A stretch of 64,000 bases of DNA from HK1 sp965204915 (lineage in GTDB: Bacteria; Pseudomonadota; Gammaproteobacteria; HK1): the NCBI GenBank assembly GCA_965204915.1, contig OZ242023.1, forward strand, positions 3,162,001 to 3,226,000. Direction: 5' to 3'. Positions 34,512 through 43,516 of this stretch are shown here, one piece after another. The notes below the pieces were generated by a model that worked only from the letters and a program-made list of their open reading frames with translations, was not told the DNA's origin and ran no database searches. Each line of letters opens with the position of its first letter. The first letter of the stretch is position 1. The translations under genes and the position numbers were made by a program.

Positions 34512-34579
34512 TGGAGCCCCGCACCCGCGGGAGCGGAAAGCGACCCACCCGATGGAGTCCCGCGCTCGCGGGAACGGAT
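34512..34579. repeat. Two palindromic dRS3/NIME-like elements
   Basis: Two copies of the pattern TGGAG(C/T)CCCGC-n-GCGGGA(G/A)CGG are present at 34512-34536 and 34553-34579, each a short hairpin (CCCGCnnnCGCGGG type). They resemble the widespread ATTCCCGC-n-GCGGGAAT repeat, a cleaner copy of which is at 61541. The gap between the MFS and Uma2 genes holds nothing else. Confidence 0.6.
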
Positions 34580-34730
34580 GGCAATCATCGCCGGACGGGT
34601 GTCGAAACGGGCTGAGGCTTCGGCGGCCACGAAGCCATCCCGGACGTTCCCGGCCGCCTGAACCCGCGGGCTCCCCACACGCGGGCTCCGATCCGTGGCG
34701 CCGCTTTTGCCGGGCGGACTACAATGCAGC

Positions 34731-35774
34731 ATGGCCGAACCGGGGGCAGAAACGATGACCACGCTACGAGGGACGGTTGGATCGGAGACCGGCGGATTGC
34801 CGGAGCGGCGCCGGAAGCCGGTGGTCCGTCCGTCGTACCCACCGCCGTCCGAGCCCGACCTCCCCGGCTGCCGGCCGATCTCCCTCCCGCGCCGCGACCT
34901 CGACACCTGGGACGGCCGGTTCGAGTACTGGGACGGGGACACCGAAACCGCCTGGGTGTGCGAGCCCACCGGCCTCGGCCACGAGCAGCCGTCGATGCGC
35001 CTCGCGGGATTGTGCTCGCTCATCGCGGCGGCGCGCGGGGCGCCCATCGAGTGCATCGGCTCGACGGACCTGGAGCTGCGTGACGAGCACGGAAAGCGGC
35101 AGAAGATCCTCCAGGCCGACCAATGCGTGTACCTGTATCCGGAGCGGGCCCGGCTGCCGGAGGACGGGGGGATCGTGGTCGGGGAGCACGACCTTCCGGA
35201 CGTGGTGCTGGAGGTGGATCACACCACGGACGTTCGGCGCTGGAAGCTGGGGATGTACGAGTCGTGGGGGTTTCCGGAGGTGTGGGTGGAGGTGCCGCGG
35301 CGGCGGTCGCGGAGCCGGTCGCGGAGGCGGCGGTCGGGGTTGGCGATCCACGTGCTGGAGGGGGGCCGGTATCGGGAATCGAAGGAGAGCCTTGCGTTTC
35401 CCGGCTGGTGGTCGCCGTCGATCCACGATGCGCTGAACGAGGCGGGGCCGACGGGGTGGACGCATGCGAGGTTGAAGGGGGTGGGCCGGCGGTTGGGCGA
35501 GCGTGACGGGACCGGCCCGGACGACCATCCCTTCCTGCGCTCCTTTCGGGACGAGGGCCGGATCGAGGGCCGGGACGAGGGCCGGGCGAAGACGATTCGC
35601 CAGTTCGTGCTGGCGCGAGGCGTCGAGGTCTCGGCGGGATTCCCGGCCGACGTGCCCGGGTTCGCCGAAGCGTCCGAGGAGGCGGCCGTGGCGGCGGCGC
35701 TCGGCTGCGACAGCGAGCGGGACTTCCGCGCCCGCATCGGCGGCGGGCTTCGCGCCGGCGGCTCGACGGAATGA
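34731..35774 (+). CDS. Uma2-family (DUF820) putative nuclease
   Basis: A 347-residue protein. The middle part carries the Uma2 PD-(D/E)xK-like fold: DTWDGRFEYWDGD, a helix with HEQPSMRLAGLCSLIAA, and LPDVVLEVDHTTDVRRWKLGMYESWGFPEVWVEV with candidate D and E/K positions. It then continues with basic Arg/Ser-rich residues, and a C-terminal helical tail with an EGRIEGRDEGRAK repeat and AEASEEAAVAAALG. Family members are thought to be nucleases spread by transfer, but activity is unproven. ATG at 34731 was chosen over 34755 only because it is the first in a run without interruption. Confidence 0.75.
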   Translation: MAEPGAETMTTLRGTVGSETGGLPERRRKPVVRPSYPPPSEPDLPGCRPISLPRRDLDTWDGRFEYWDGDTETAWVCEPTGLGHEQPSMRLAGLCSLIAAARGAPIECIGSTDLELRDEHGKRQKILQADQCVYLYPERARLPEDGGIVVGEHDLPDVVLEVDHTTDVRRWKLGMYESWGFPEVWVEVPRRRSRSRSRRRRSGLAIHVLEGGRYRESKESLAFPGWWSPSIHDALNEAGPTGWTHARLKGVGRRLGERDGTGPDDHPFLRSFRDEGRIEGRDEGRAKTIRQFVLARGVEVSAGFPADVPGFAEASEEAAVAAALGCDSERDFRARIGGGLRAGGSTE

Positions 35775-35943
35775 ACCTTGCCAGGACGCGCCCTCGCATC
35801 GTCCGCGGCCCATGCCGGCCGCGTCGGTGGTGACGGGGGCGCCTGTCCGGCCAACGGCGGAGGAGATCGGCGCGGTGTATGGAGGCGGCGGAAACGCCCG
35901 CGCCGCGCGGCTCGGGCGCGGCCGACCAGCCCACCGGTACGCG

Positions 35944-37461
35944 CTACTCGTATAGCGCGACGAGGCAGCTTCCGAGACCCAGGTAGTCGGAGTTGGGCAG
36001 CGAGAACAGCCGGCGGAACTCGCCGACCGGGAGATCGCCTTCGAGGTAGTCGTCGAGAAAGGTGCGGCTCGCCCGGTGCATGTGCCTCGGCAGCACGCAG
36101 CCGGTGTCCTCGACCGGATCCGGAGGCGCCCGCCTCCCGCGCCGACCGGCCGTTGGCAGAGCTTCCGACGTCAGACTCGTCGCCGGGGGTTCCGCCGGGG
36201 CTCCGGCCCGAACACCTGTCTGCGGAGCGCCGATCCCGTGCGGATCGCCCCCGAACGCATCGGCCCCCGGCGAGCCGGGAGCCCCGGGATTGACCTCCCT
36301 CCGATGGACGGCAGGTGTGATCGCGGCCAGGAGCGCCGCGGTCCCGGTGTGTCCGCGCCGCCACGCGCGCTCCAGCGAAGTCAGGCGATGGTCGTCGAGC
36401 GCCCCGGCAACGGCGCCATGCGCGACCAGCAGCGCCACCGCCTCGCGCCGGCCGCGATCCGCGGCCCAGTGCAAGGGCGTTCCGTAGAACCGGCTGCGGG
36501 CGTCGGGATCCGCGCCGTGCGCGAGCAGCAGCCGGGCGATCTCGACGTGCCCCTCGCGCGCCGCGTAGTGCAGCGGCGTGACGAGAAGCTCCGGGGTGGG
36601 CGTGTCGACCGCCGCACCGTGCTCGATGAGGAACGCCGCGAGCCCGGTGTCCCCCCGCAGCGCCGCATGGTGCAGCGCAGTGTTGCCCTTGCCGTCCGTG
36701 GCGCCGACGTCCGCACCGAGGGAGACCATCCAGGCGGCGACGTCGCGCCGGCGCGTGGCCGCGGCCCAGTGCAGCAACGTCCGGCCTCGCGGGAGCCTCG
36801 CGTCGGGGTCCGCGCCGCGCGCGCGCAGCAGCTCGGCGACGTCCCGATGCGCGCGCATCACCGCCACGTGCAGCGGCGTCCGCAACAGCTCGTCGGGCGG
36901 ATCGATCGGTGCGCCCGCATCCAGAAGGGCGCGGGTGGCGCCGGTGCTTCCGGCATGCGCAGCCCAGTGCAACGGGGCGCCGTGACGCCGGCTCGCGGCC
37001 CCCGGATCGGCTCCCTTGCGCAGAAGCTGCCGGACCAGATCCGAATCGCCCATGCCCGCGGCGCGATGCAGGGAGGTGAGCTCGTTGCGATCGGCCGCGT
37101 TGACGTCCGCGCCCTCGCGGAGGAGAAGCATCGCGAGGTCGCGGTGTCCGTACTCCTGCGCCCAGTGCAGCAGGGTGGTGCCGTCGGCGTGCTGGGCGGA
37201 CGCCGATCCGCCGCGGGAGAGCAGACCGCGCACCGCGCCGGCGTCGCCGCGCCGGGCGGCCTCCAGGAGATCGGCGTTGAGACGCGGGCCGGAGAGCCCG
37301 GCATGGACCCCCCAGGCCAGCACCAGCGCCAGGGGGACGAGCACGACGGCCCATCGGATCCGGGAGCGCACCGGGCGCTCGTTCCACCACTCTCCATACT
37401 GCGGTCCGAGCATGGCGGTCTCCGCGAGAGGCTCGATGCGGCCGGCCGGGTCGAGCCGCAT
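35944..37461 (-). CDS. Membrane-anchored ankyrin-repeat protein
   Basis: A 505-residue protein with one N-terminal helix (AVVLVPLALVLAWGVHAGLSG, about residues 38-58) followed by about ten ankyrin repeats (recurrent TLLHWA, TPLHVA, TALHHAALRG, LLLAHGADPDA) to about residue 370. A Pro/Gly/Ala-rich linker then leads to a C-terminal segment (FLDDYLEGDLPVGEFRRLFSLPNSDYLGLGSCL). The repeats should face the periplasm if the helix is uncleaved. Ankyrin proteins mediate protein contacts and are enriched in host-associated bacteria, though also found elsewhere. It follows hsdR on the same strand with a 150-base gap and may be outside the defence operon. Confidence 0.85.
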   Translation of the reverse strand: MRLDPAGRIEPLAETAMLGPQYGEWWNERPVRSRIRWAVVLVPLALVLAWGVHAGLSGPRLNADLLEAARRGDAGAVRGLLSRGGSASAQHADGTTLLHWAQEYGHRDLAMLLLREGADVNAADRNELTSLHRAAGMGDSDLVRQLLRKGADPGAASRRHGAPLHWAAHAGSTGATRALLDAGAPIDPPDELLRTPLHVAVMRAHRDVAELLRARGADPDARLPRGRTLLHWAAATRRRDVAAWMVSLGADVGATDGKGNTALHHAALRGDTGLAAFLIEHGAAVDTPTPELLVTPLHYAAREGHVEIARLLLAHGADPDARSRFYGTPLHWAADRGRREAVALLVAHGAVAGALDDHRLTSLERAWRRGHTGTAALLAAITPAVHRREVNPGAPGSPGADAFGGDPHGIGAPQTGVRAGAPAEPPATSLTSEALPTAGRRGRRAPPDPVEDTGCVLPRHMHRASRTFLDDYLEGDLPVGEFRRLFSLPNSDYLGLGSCLVALYE

Positions 37462-37611
37462 GGCCTCGGCAACGGCGCCCGATGGGCCGTTCCCGCTACG
37501 TTGATTGTTCCACCGCGAAAACGGATCCGGACAGGTGCGAGAGCGCGGGAGCGTGGGGTCGCCGTCGGAGCCGAGGGCGCGCGCATCGAGCGTTGCGCGC
37601 TCTCGATCCGC

Positions 37612-40600
37612 TTACGGGATTGCCAGGGTTCCAAGCCGTCGGACGATACCGGGATCACCTCCGCCAGCTCCGCCTTCGCCTGGCGTTGCGCCTGCTGCGC
37701 CATGTTCCTCGCCGTCGGACGATACCGCGACCACCTCCACCAGCTCCGCCACCACCGCGATCTCACTCTCGTCCGCGCCGGTCAGGACGATGGGTTCGAA
37801 CTCGGGGTTGTTCGGCCTGAGCGTGATCCTCGCGTGTCGCCAGGAGCCACCGTCCGCGGTCTTTTCGCTCTCGTAGCGCTTCACCGTGTACCGTGCCCCC
37901 GTCTCCGGATCGGTGGCGTCACGAAGCCGGACGAGCACCGTCTTCCCCTGCCGCGTGCCCCGCACCGGCGCGCGGAACAGGCCATACGCGCCGTCGGGGA
38001 TCGCGGGCTCCATCGACCTGCCGGCGATCCGCGCGACGAACATCCCCGGCCTCACGCGCCGCCCGGAGCGCACCTCGACCCACTTCCAGTCCTCCTCCGC
38101 CTCGACGCTCCGGGGATCGCCGAAGGCCCCGGCCGCGATGGACAGCGGGACGAGGGGGACGCAGGTGACGTAACGCTCCTCCGGCCGCCCTTCGACGATA
38201 CGGAGACCGCCGGACCGCGGAACCTCCGCCTCCCGGCCCACCTCATCGGGCCGCGCCGGCGGAAGCCCGGGGGGCGGGGAGGAACCATCGGTGCGTTCCG
38301 CCTCGATACCCTCCGGTCGAGCCGATCGATGCCCGGCGGGCAAGGAAAGCCCATCGGCAGGCTCGGGCACGATACCGTCCGGCTCCGCCAGCCCCGCCAA
38401 TTCATCCGCGGCGAACTGCCCGGCCGGCTCGGCCGGTTCCCTTGAATCGGCCATCCCACCCGGCCCGGCCAGCTCGCCTGGCCCGGCCAACTCGCTTGGC
38501 CGCAGACGCCGGTACGCCTCGGTGGCCATCCAGCGGCTGACCACCCGGTGGAAGGGCTCGTCGTTCATGTAGCGGATGAAGATCTCTTCGTTCTGGTCCA
38601 TGCGTTCGGTGAACAGGCGCTCGATCAGGTTGCCGAACACCAGCTCGAACTTGTCCTCGGGATTGACCGCGGCGCTCTCGCGCAGCGTGTCGTCGGCGAG
38701 CGCGGCCTCCACGATCTGATCGAAGAAGAGCTGATCGGCGTCGTTGAAGTCCGTGCCGAAGCGTTCGTTGACGACGTCGATCAGCCTCGACAGAGGCTCC
38801 GGCGTCTCGCGGGCGGCCCCGCTGCCCACCTCGGTGGGGCCGTCGAGGGCGCGCGCGTCGCCCTCTGCGAGCGGGATCGAGCCTTCGCTGATCTTCTGGA
38901 GGCGGTAGTACTGAAGGCGCACGTCGTCGTCGAACCGGTACGCGGACCCGGAACCCCGGCGCGGGAGCTTCGCCGCCAGGTGGCGAAGAAAGGTGTAGAG
39001 GCGTTCGAGGTCCGAGTCCTGGTAGGGGATCACCTGGCTCAGGAAGCCGTAGAGGTTGCGGAAGGCCTGCACCTTGCCGCGCCACAGCTCGGCTTCGTCT
39101 TCCCTCTCCCCGTGCAACGCGGCAAAGCGCGACACCGCCGGGTCCAGCGCCGCGTTCATCGCCTGGTGGTCCCGCGGGCTCTGGCGCTGCCGGGGCTTGA
39201 AGAAGATCTCGCAGAAACGCTCGACTTCCTCGCCGAGGTAGATGCCGGAAGCATCGAGCTCTTCCCGGATCGCGTACATCCGGGCCGGATCGGCTTCCTC
39301 CCCCATCTCCGCCCCCTCGTAGTACGTCTTGAACGCCTCCCGGATCCCGTCGCGCTCGTTCACGAAGTCGAGGACGAAGGTGTCCTCCTTGAAGGGGTGG
39401 ATGCGGTTCAGCCGGGAGAGGGTCTGCACGGCCTGGATGCCGGCCAGGCGCTTGTCCACGTACATCGTATGCAGCAGGGGCTGGTCGAAGCCCGTCTGGT
39501 ACTTCTCCGCGACGAGCAGCACCTGGTATTCCCCGGTCGCGAAGTGCTCCGGCAGCTCCTTCTCCCGGACGCCCTGGTTCATCTTCTCCTCGGTGTAGAC
39601 GACGCCGGGCGCCTGGTCGTCTTCGACGGCGCCGGAGAAGGCCACCAGCGACTTGATCGGATAGCCCTTGCTCCCGATGTAGCGATCGAAGCTCTGCTTG
39701 TAGCGCACCGCTTCGAGGCGGGAGCCGGTGACCACCATCGCCTTGGCGCGTCCGCCGATCCGGTGGCGGGTAGCCGAGTGGAAGTGCTCGACCATCACCT
39801 CCGTCTTCTGCGCGACGTTGTGCGGGTGCAGCCGCACGAAGCGGGCCAGGGCGCGGGCGGCCCGCTTGCGCTCCACGTTCGGATCGTCCTCGCAGGCCTT
39901 GAGGAGCTTGTAGTAGGTGGAGTACGAGGTGTAATGCTTCAGCACGTCGAGGATGAAGCCTTCCTCGATCGCCTGGCGCATGGTGTAGCGGTGGGCGGGC
40001 TCGCCGCCGCGCCCGAAGACCTTGAGGGTCTTGTGCTTCGGCGTCGCGGTGAAGGCGAAGAAGCTCAGGTTCGCCTGCCGGCCCCGCTTGGCCATGGCGA
40101 GGAAGAGCGCTTCCATGTCTTCACCTTCCAGGCCCTCTTCCGCCGCCTGCCGCTTCGCCTTTTCGCGCAGCGCCTCGCCGCCCAGCACTTCCTTGAGCGC
40201 GGTGGCGGTCTCACCGCCCTGGGAGCTGTGCGCCTCGTCGATGACCACCGCGTAGCGGCGGGTCGGAAGGGCGCCGGCCACGGCTCCGGGCCACCCCATC
40301 CCGGTCCCGGTCCCGAGCCCGGTTTCCGGCCTGACCCCCGGCCCGTCCCCGGAGTCCGCCCCCGTCCCGGACCCGGCCTCCGCTTCGCGCTCCTCGGCCA
40401 TCCTGAGCAGATGGCGGGAGACGAAGGGGAACTTCTGCAACGTGGTGACGACGATCGGAACCGCGCTCTCCAGCGCCTCGGCAAGCTGGTGCGAGCTTTC
40501 GTCGATCTTTTGCACCACCCCGCGCTTGTGCTCGAACTGGTAGACGGTGTCCTGGAGCTGGCTGTCGAGCACGACGCGATCCGTGACCACGATCACGCTG

Positions 40601-41628
40601 TCGAAGACGCGGGCGTTTCCGGCATCGTGCAGCGAGGCCAGACGGTGCGCGAGCCAGGCGATGGTGTTGCTCTTGCCGCTGCCCGCAGAATGCTCGACCA
40701 GCGCATTGTGCCCGGCGCCCTCGCGCCGCGCCGCATCCACGAGCCGGCGCACCGCTTCGAGCTGGTGGTAGCGGGGGAAGATCATCGTTTCGACCTTCAC
40801 CTTGCGCCCCTTGTCGTCGCGTTTCTCGCCGGTCCGGAGGTGGACGAAGCGCGCCAGCAGGTCGAGCAGGCTGTCGCGCGCGAGGACTTCCTCCCACAGG
40901 TACGAGGTGCGGTAGCCGCGGCCCCGCGGGTCGGGCGGGTTGCCCGCGCCCCCGTCGCAGCCCTTGTCGAAGGGCAGGAAGTGGGTCGCGGCGCCGGCGA
41001 GCCGGGTGGTCATGAGCACGGACTCGGTATCCACGGCGAAGTGCACGAGGGTGCGCCGCTTGAACTCGAAGATCGGCTCGCGCGGGTCGCGGTCCCGCCG
41101 GTACTGCCCGCGCGCATCCTCGACGCTCTGCCCGGTGAGCGGGTTCTTCAATTCCAGGGTCGAGACCGGGACTCCGTTCAGGCTCAGGGTGAGGTCGAGG
41201 GACTGCTCCGAGCGCGGCGAGAAGCGAAGCTGGCGGGTGAGCCCGACGCGGTTCGCGGCGTAACGCGCTTCGAGCTCCGGGTTCAGCGCATGGGCCGCCT
41301 TGAAGAAGGCGATGCGCAGCGTCCGGCCGTAGCACTTGAAGCCGTGGCGTAGCGTCGCCAGAGCGCCGTTGCGGTCCATCCACTTGCACAGATCGGCGAG
41401 GACCTGCTCGCCGGTCCGATCGCCGAGAAGCGCCTCCAGCCTGGACCATTCCTCCGGCTGGGTCTCGCGGATGAACCCGAGCGCGGTCTCGGGAAAGACG
41501 GCGCGCTCGCGATCGAAGCCGTGGCCGGGGACGGAGACGTACCCGTTGCCCAGGAGATGGGATTCGATGACGGTCTCGAAGGCGCCTTCGCCGGTTCGAT
41601 TCATGATCCGATTTTGAGACAGGCTCAT
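37612..41628 (-). CDS. hsdR: Type I restriction subunit HsdR fused to an S24 (LexA/UmuD-like) peptidase domain
   Basis: A 1,338-residue HsdR. Nuclease domain: D145 with E159-L-K161 and a following Q175-Y. Helicase motor: Walker A SAGSGKS (314-320), DEAH (464-467), FTATP, and YQTGFDQPLLHTMYVDK. A low-complexity insertion sits just before DEAH (about 415-455). After the helical domain, a Pro/Glu-rich linker leads to an extra domain at about 1153-1300: YVTCVPLVPLSIAAGAFG, AGRSMEPAIPDGAYGLF, ARYTVKRYES. Ser1205 and Lys1250 match the S24 catalytic dyad, and Ala1166-Gly1167 sits where LexA is cut. Restriction subunits normally lack this. The C-terminal tail has been altered by a 76-bp frame-shifting duplication. 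ATG at 41628 fits the family N-terminus. Confidence 0.92.
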   Translation of the reverse strand: MSLSQNRIMNRTGEGAFETVIESHLLGNGYVSVPGHGFDRERAVFPETALGFIRETQPEEWSRLEALLGDRTGEQVLADLCKWMDRNGALATLRHGFKCYGRTLRIAFFKAAHALNPELEARYAANRVGLTRQLRFSPRSEQSLDLTLSLNGVPVSTLELKNPLTGQSVEDARGQYRRDRDPREPIFEFKRRTLVHFAVDTESVLMTTRLAGAATHFLPFDKGCDGGAGNPPDPRGRGYRTSYLWEEVLARDSLLDLLARFVHLRTGEKRDDKGRKVKVETMIFPRYHQLEAVRRLVDAARREGAGHNALVEHSAGSGKSNTIAWLAHRLASLHDAGNARVFDSVIVVTDRVVLDSQLQDTVYQFEHKRGVVQKIDESSHQLAEALESAVPIVVTTLQKFPFVSRHLLRMAEEREAEAGSGTGADSGDGPGVRPETGLGTGTGMGWPGAVAGALPTRRYAVVIDEAHSSQGGETATALKEVLGGEALREKAKRQAAEEGLEGEDMEALFLAMAKRGRQANLSFFAFTATPKHKTLKVFGRGGEPAHRYTMRQAIEEGFILDVLKHYTSYSTYYKLLKACEDDPNVERKRAARALARFVRLHPHNVAQKTEVMVEHFHSATRHRIGGRAKAMVVTGSRLEAVRYKQSFDRYIGSKGYPIKSLVAFSGAVEDDQAPGVVYTEEKMNQGVREKELPEHFATGEYQVLLVAEKYQTGFDQPLLHTMYVDKRLAGIQAVQTLSRLNRIHPFKEDTFVLDFVNERDGIREAFKTYYEGAEMGEEADPARMYAIREELDASGIYLGEEVERFCEIFFKPRQRQSPRDHQAMNAALDPAVSRFAALHGEREDEAELWRGKVQAFRNLYGFLSQVIPYQDSDLERLYTFLRHLAAKLPRRGSGSAYRFDDDVRLQYYRLQKISEGSIPLAEGDARALDGPTEVGSGAARETPEPLSRLIDVVNERFGTDFNDADQLFFDQIVEAALADDTLRESAAVNPEDKFELVFGNLIERLFTERMDQNEEIFIRYMNDEPFHRVVSRWMATEAYRRLRPSELAGPGELAGPGGMADSREPAEPAGQFAADELAGLAEPDGIVPEPADGLSLPAGHRSARPEGIEAERTDGSSPPPGLPPARPDEVGREAEVPRSGGLRIVEGRPEERYVTCVPLVPLSIAAGAFGDPRSVEAEEDWKWVEVRSGRRVRPGMFVARIAGRSMEPAIPDGAYGLFRAPVRGTRQGKTVLVRLRDATDPETGARYTVKRYESEKTADGGSWRHARITLRPNNPEFEPIVLTGADESEIAVVAELVEVVAVSSDGEEHGAAGATPGEGGAGGGDPGIVRRLGTLAIP
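37635..37750 (-). repeat. 40-bp direct repeat, 76-bp offset, at the hsdR 3' end
   Basis: Bases 37635-37674 and 37711-37750 agree at 37 of 40 positions. The upstream (coding-strand) copy encodes the end of the S24 domain (AELVEVVAVSSDG). The second copy, shifted out of frame by the 76-base offset, would encode AELAEVIPVSSDGLEPW. The present protein therefore ends in a different tail from its likely ancestor. Confidence 0.8.
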
Positions 41629-41689
41629 GTCATTCCCGCCGCCGGACCTGCCTGCTTCTCGTCGATTCGGCTCACGCGCAAACCATCCT

Positions 41690-43501
41690 TCACGACGATA
41701 CCGGTTGTTCTTCGCCCGGATTGGCGTGATCGAAGATCTCACCCAGCAGATCGAGTTTCTCGCCCACCTCTGCCGGAACGGAGGAAGGATCGACGAATCG
41801 GACCAGGCGGTGAAGCTCGCCTTTCCGGAGCAGCATCGCCTCTCCGAGCCTTTCCGCGAGACGGCGAAAGAACTCTTCGGCGAAGTCGCTGAGCTTCACA
41901 CGTTCCGTCCTCGCTTCCCACAGCAGACGCGCCGCGTCGGCTCCCGCGCTCTTCCAAGTGTCGAAATCCTGCTTGCGGCCGTCGAACACCCGTTCCAGGA
42001 TCAACGCATCGAGCAACTCTTCGGACGCATCGCGAATTTCGCCGAAAAACAGCGGCAAGTCCTTGTAGTGTTCAGCGACCTGCTTGCGCAGCACCTCGGG
42101 AGTGACGAAGTAGTTTTCAACTTCGTAGCGCTTCCAATAGACGATGTTGAGCCCGCCTTCGTCCGAATCCGAGCGTGCCCCGCCGTCGCTGTCCAGGATC
42201 GCCAGTCCCCGCAGCCCGGGAATCATCTCGCGCAGGGCGAAGAAATGCTTCCGGGGCGTCACCCCGAACCCTCCTTCCACCCGCTCCAATTCAGCGTCCG
42301 GATCATCGGGGTCCGGGTAATTGTCCTGTACGTAGAAGGCGTTGATCCGTTGATCCCACACCTTCGCCACCCGATGGCCCAAGCGTTCGGCCAGGGCTTG
42401 CAGGACGGCGAGGTCCGTCCCGCCCTCGACATACAGGACGTAACCCCGTTCGAGCGCCCTGACGTAGTGCTCGGCGCCATAGTGCTTGAGCGCATTGCGG
42501 ATGTCGGTCCTGGCGGCCAGATTGTCGGCCCGCCCCCTCAAAAGCAGCGTGAGATGGTGATCCAGTGCTTCGTCGAGGATGACTTCCGAATGGGTCACCA
42601 GCACTACCTGCGACTCGTTCCGGGCCGCGATCTCCCGCAAGAGCACGTAGACCTGCTTCTGTCGGAGGATCTCCAGATGTGCGTCCGGCTCGTCGATCAG
42701 CAGCACGCTCCGGCGATGCGAATAAAGGTAGGCGAAAATCAGGAGCATCTGCTGGAACCCGCGCCCTGCGAGGGAGACGTCCAGCGGCTCCCGCACGTTC
42801 GCCTGCCGGTAGAAGAGATCGATGCTGCCGCGCCCGGTTTCGGTCGGATCGCCCAGCTCGACCGAGAACAGTCGTGACATCAACGCGGTGATGTGCCGCC
42901 AGTCTTCCGGCGCATCCTTGAGCACCAGGAGACAGAGGTTGCGAAGCACTTGGGCGGTCTGCCCTTGCCCCAACAGGACGTCGATGCGACCGGGCTGGAG
43001 GATCGCTTCCTCGGTCTCGAGGCCCGACATCGGGTAGAGCAGCGCCACGTTCAACCCCGCCGCGGTCTCGACGGCCTCCAGCTTCCCGAGGGTCGCGTCG
43101 TCGGGCGTGCAGTAGACCAGCTCGTCTCCCTGGTTCCGAAAGCGCATCGTCACCGGTTCGACCTTGTTCCGGTGCAGGATGCCCACGGTGATCAGGAGAG
43201 GAACGTCGCGATTGCCGCGACGTACCGCCGCGTTGTGCCAGAAATAGCGGGTGCGTCGGACGGGGACCGAAACGATGTTCAGTCGGTTGAGCGACGTGGC
43301 CGTCCGCTCCCTGGGCGTCGATTTTCCTTTTGCTTCGAACCACGTCCTGACCGCCTGCGACCAGAGCGCGATCGCCTGGATTGCCGTGGTCTTCCCGCAG
43401 TTGTTCGGGCCGATGAGCACGGCCGGATGATCGAGCTCGATCCGCTGCCCGTCGCCGAAGTGCTTGAAGTTCCGGATCTCGACGTAGTAGAGCAGTCTCA
43501 C
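41690..43501 (-). CDS. OLD-like AAA ATPase with TOPRIM domain
   Basis: A 603-residue protein. The N-terminal ATPase begins with an SMC/ABC-like strand (YVEIRNFKHFGDG) and Walker A GPNNCGKTT at about 31-39, then LAGRGFQQMLLIFAYL in place of the ABC signature, Walker B LLIDEPDAHLE and a VTHSEVIL switch. A TOPRIM-like region follows: YVLYVEGGTDLAVLQAL, then LAILDSDGG with the paired aspartates that bind metal. This is the layout of OLD/GajA-type nucleases. It is 15 bases after the DUF4276 gene and 61 bases before hsdR. Likely a phage-defence DNA nuclease; its exact system is not one I can name. Confidence 0.85.
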   Translation of the reverse strand: MRLLYYVEIRNFKHFGDGQRIELDHPAVLIGPNNCGKTTAIQAIALWSQAVRTWFEAKGKSTPRERTATSLNRLNIVSVPVRRTRYFWHNAAVRRGNRDVPLLITVGILHRNKVEPVTMRFRNQGDELVYCTPDDATLGKLEAVETAAGLNVALLYPMSGLETEEAILQPGRIDVLLGQGQTAQVLRNLCLLVLKDAPEDWRHITALMSRLFSVELGDPTETGRGSIDLFYRQANVREPLDVSLAGRGFQQMLLIFAYLYSHRRSVLLIDEPDAHLEILRQKQVYVLLREIAARNESQVVLVTHSEVILDEALDHHLTLLLRGRADNLAARTDIRNALKHYGAEHYVRALERGYVLYVEGGTDLAVLQALAERLGHRVAKVWDQRINAFYVQDNYPDPDDPDAELERVEGGFGVTPRKHFFALREMIPGLRGLAILDSDGGARSDSDEGGLNIVYWKRYEVENYFVTPEVLRKQVAEHYKDLPLFFGEIRDASEELLDALILERVFDGRKQDFDTWKSAGADAARLLWEARTERVKLSDFAEEFFRRLAERLGEAMLLRKGELHRLVRFVDPSSVPAEVGEKLDLLGEIFDHANPGEEQPVSS

Positions 43502-43516
43502 TTCACATTCCTTCCG

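Noticed and set aside
34512..34579. CRISPR-like array before the Uma2 gene
   Set aside because: Only two short imperfect palindromes with no regular spacers.
38548..41352. 934-codon plus-strand frame opposite hsdR
   Set aside because: A long shadow frame in high-GC DNA; the minus-strand frame has all restriction-helicase motifs.
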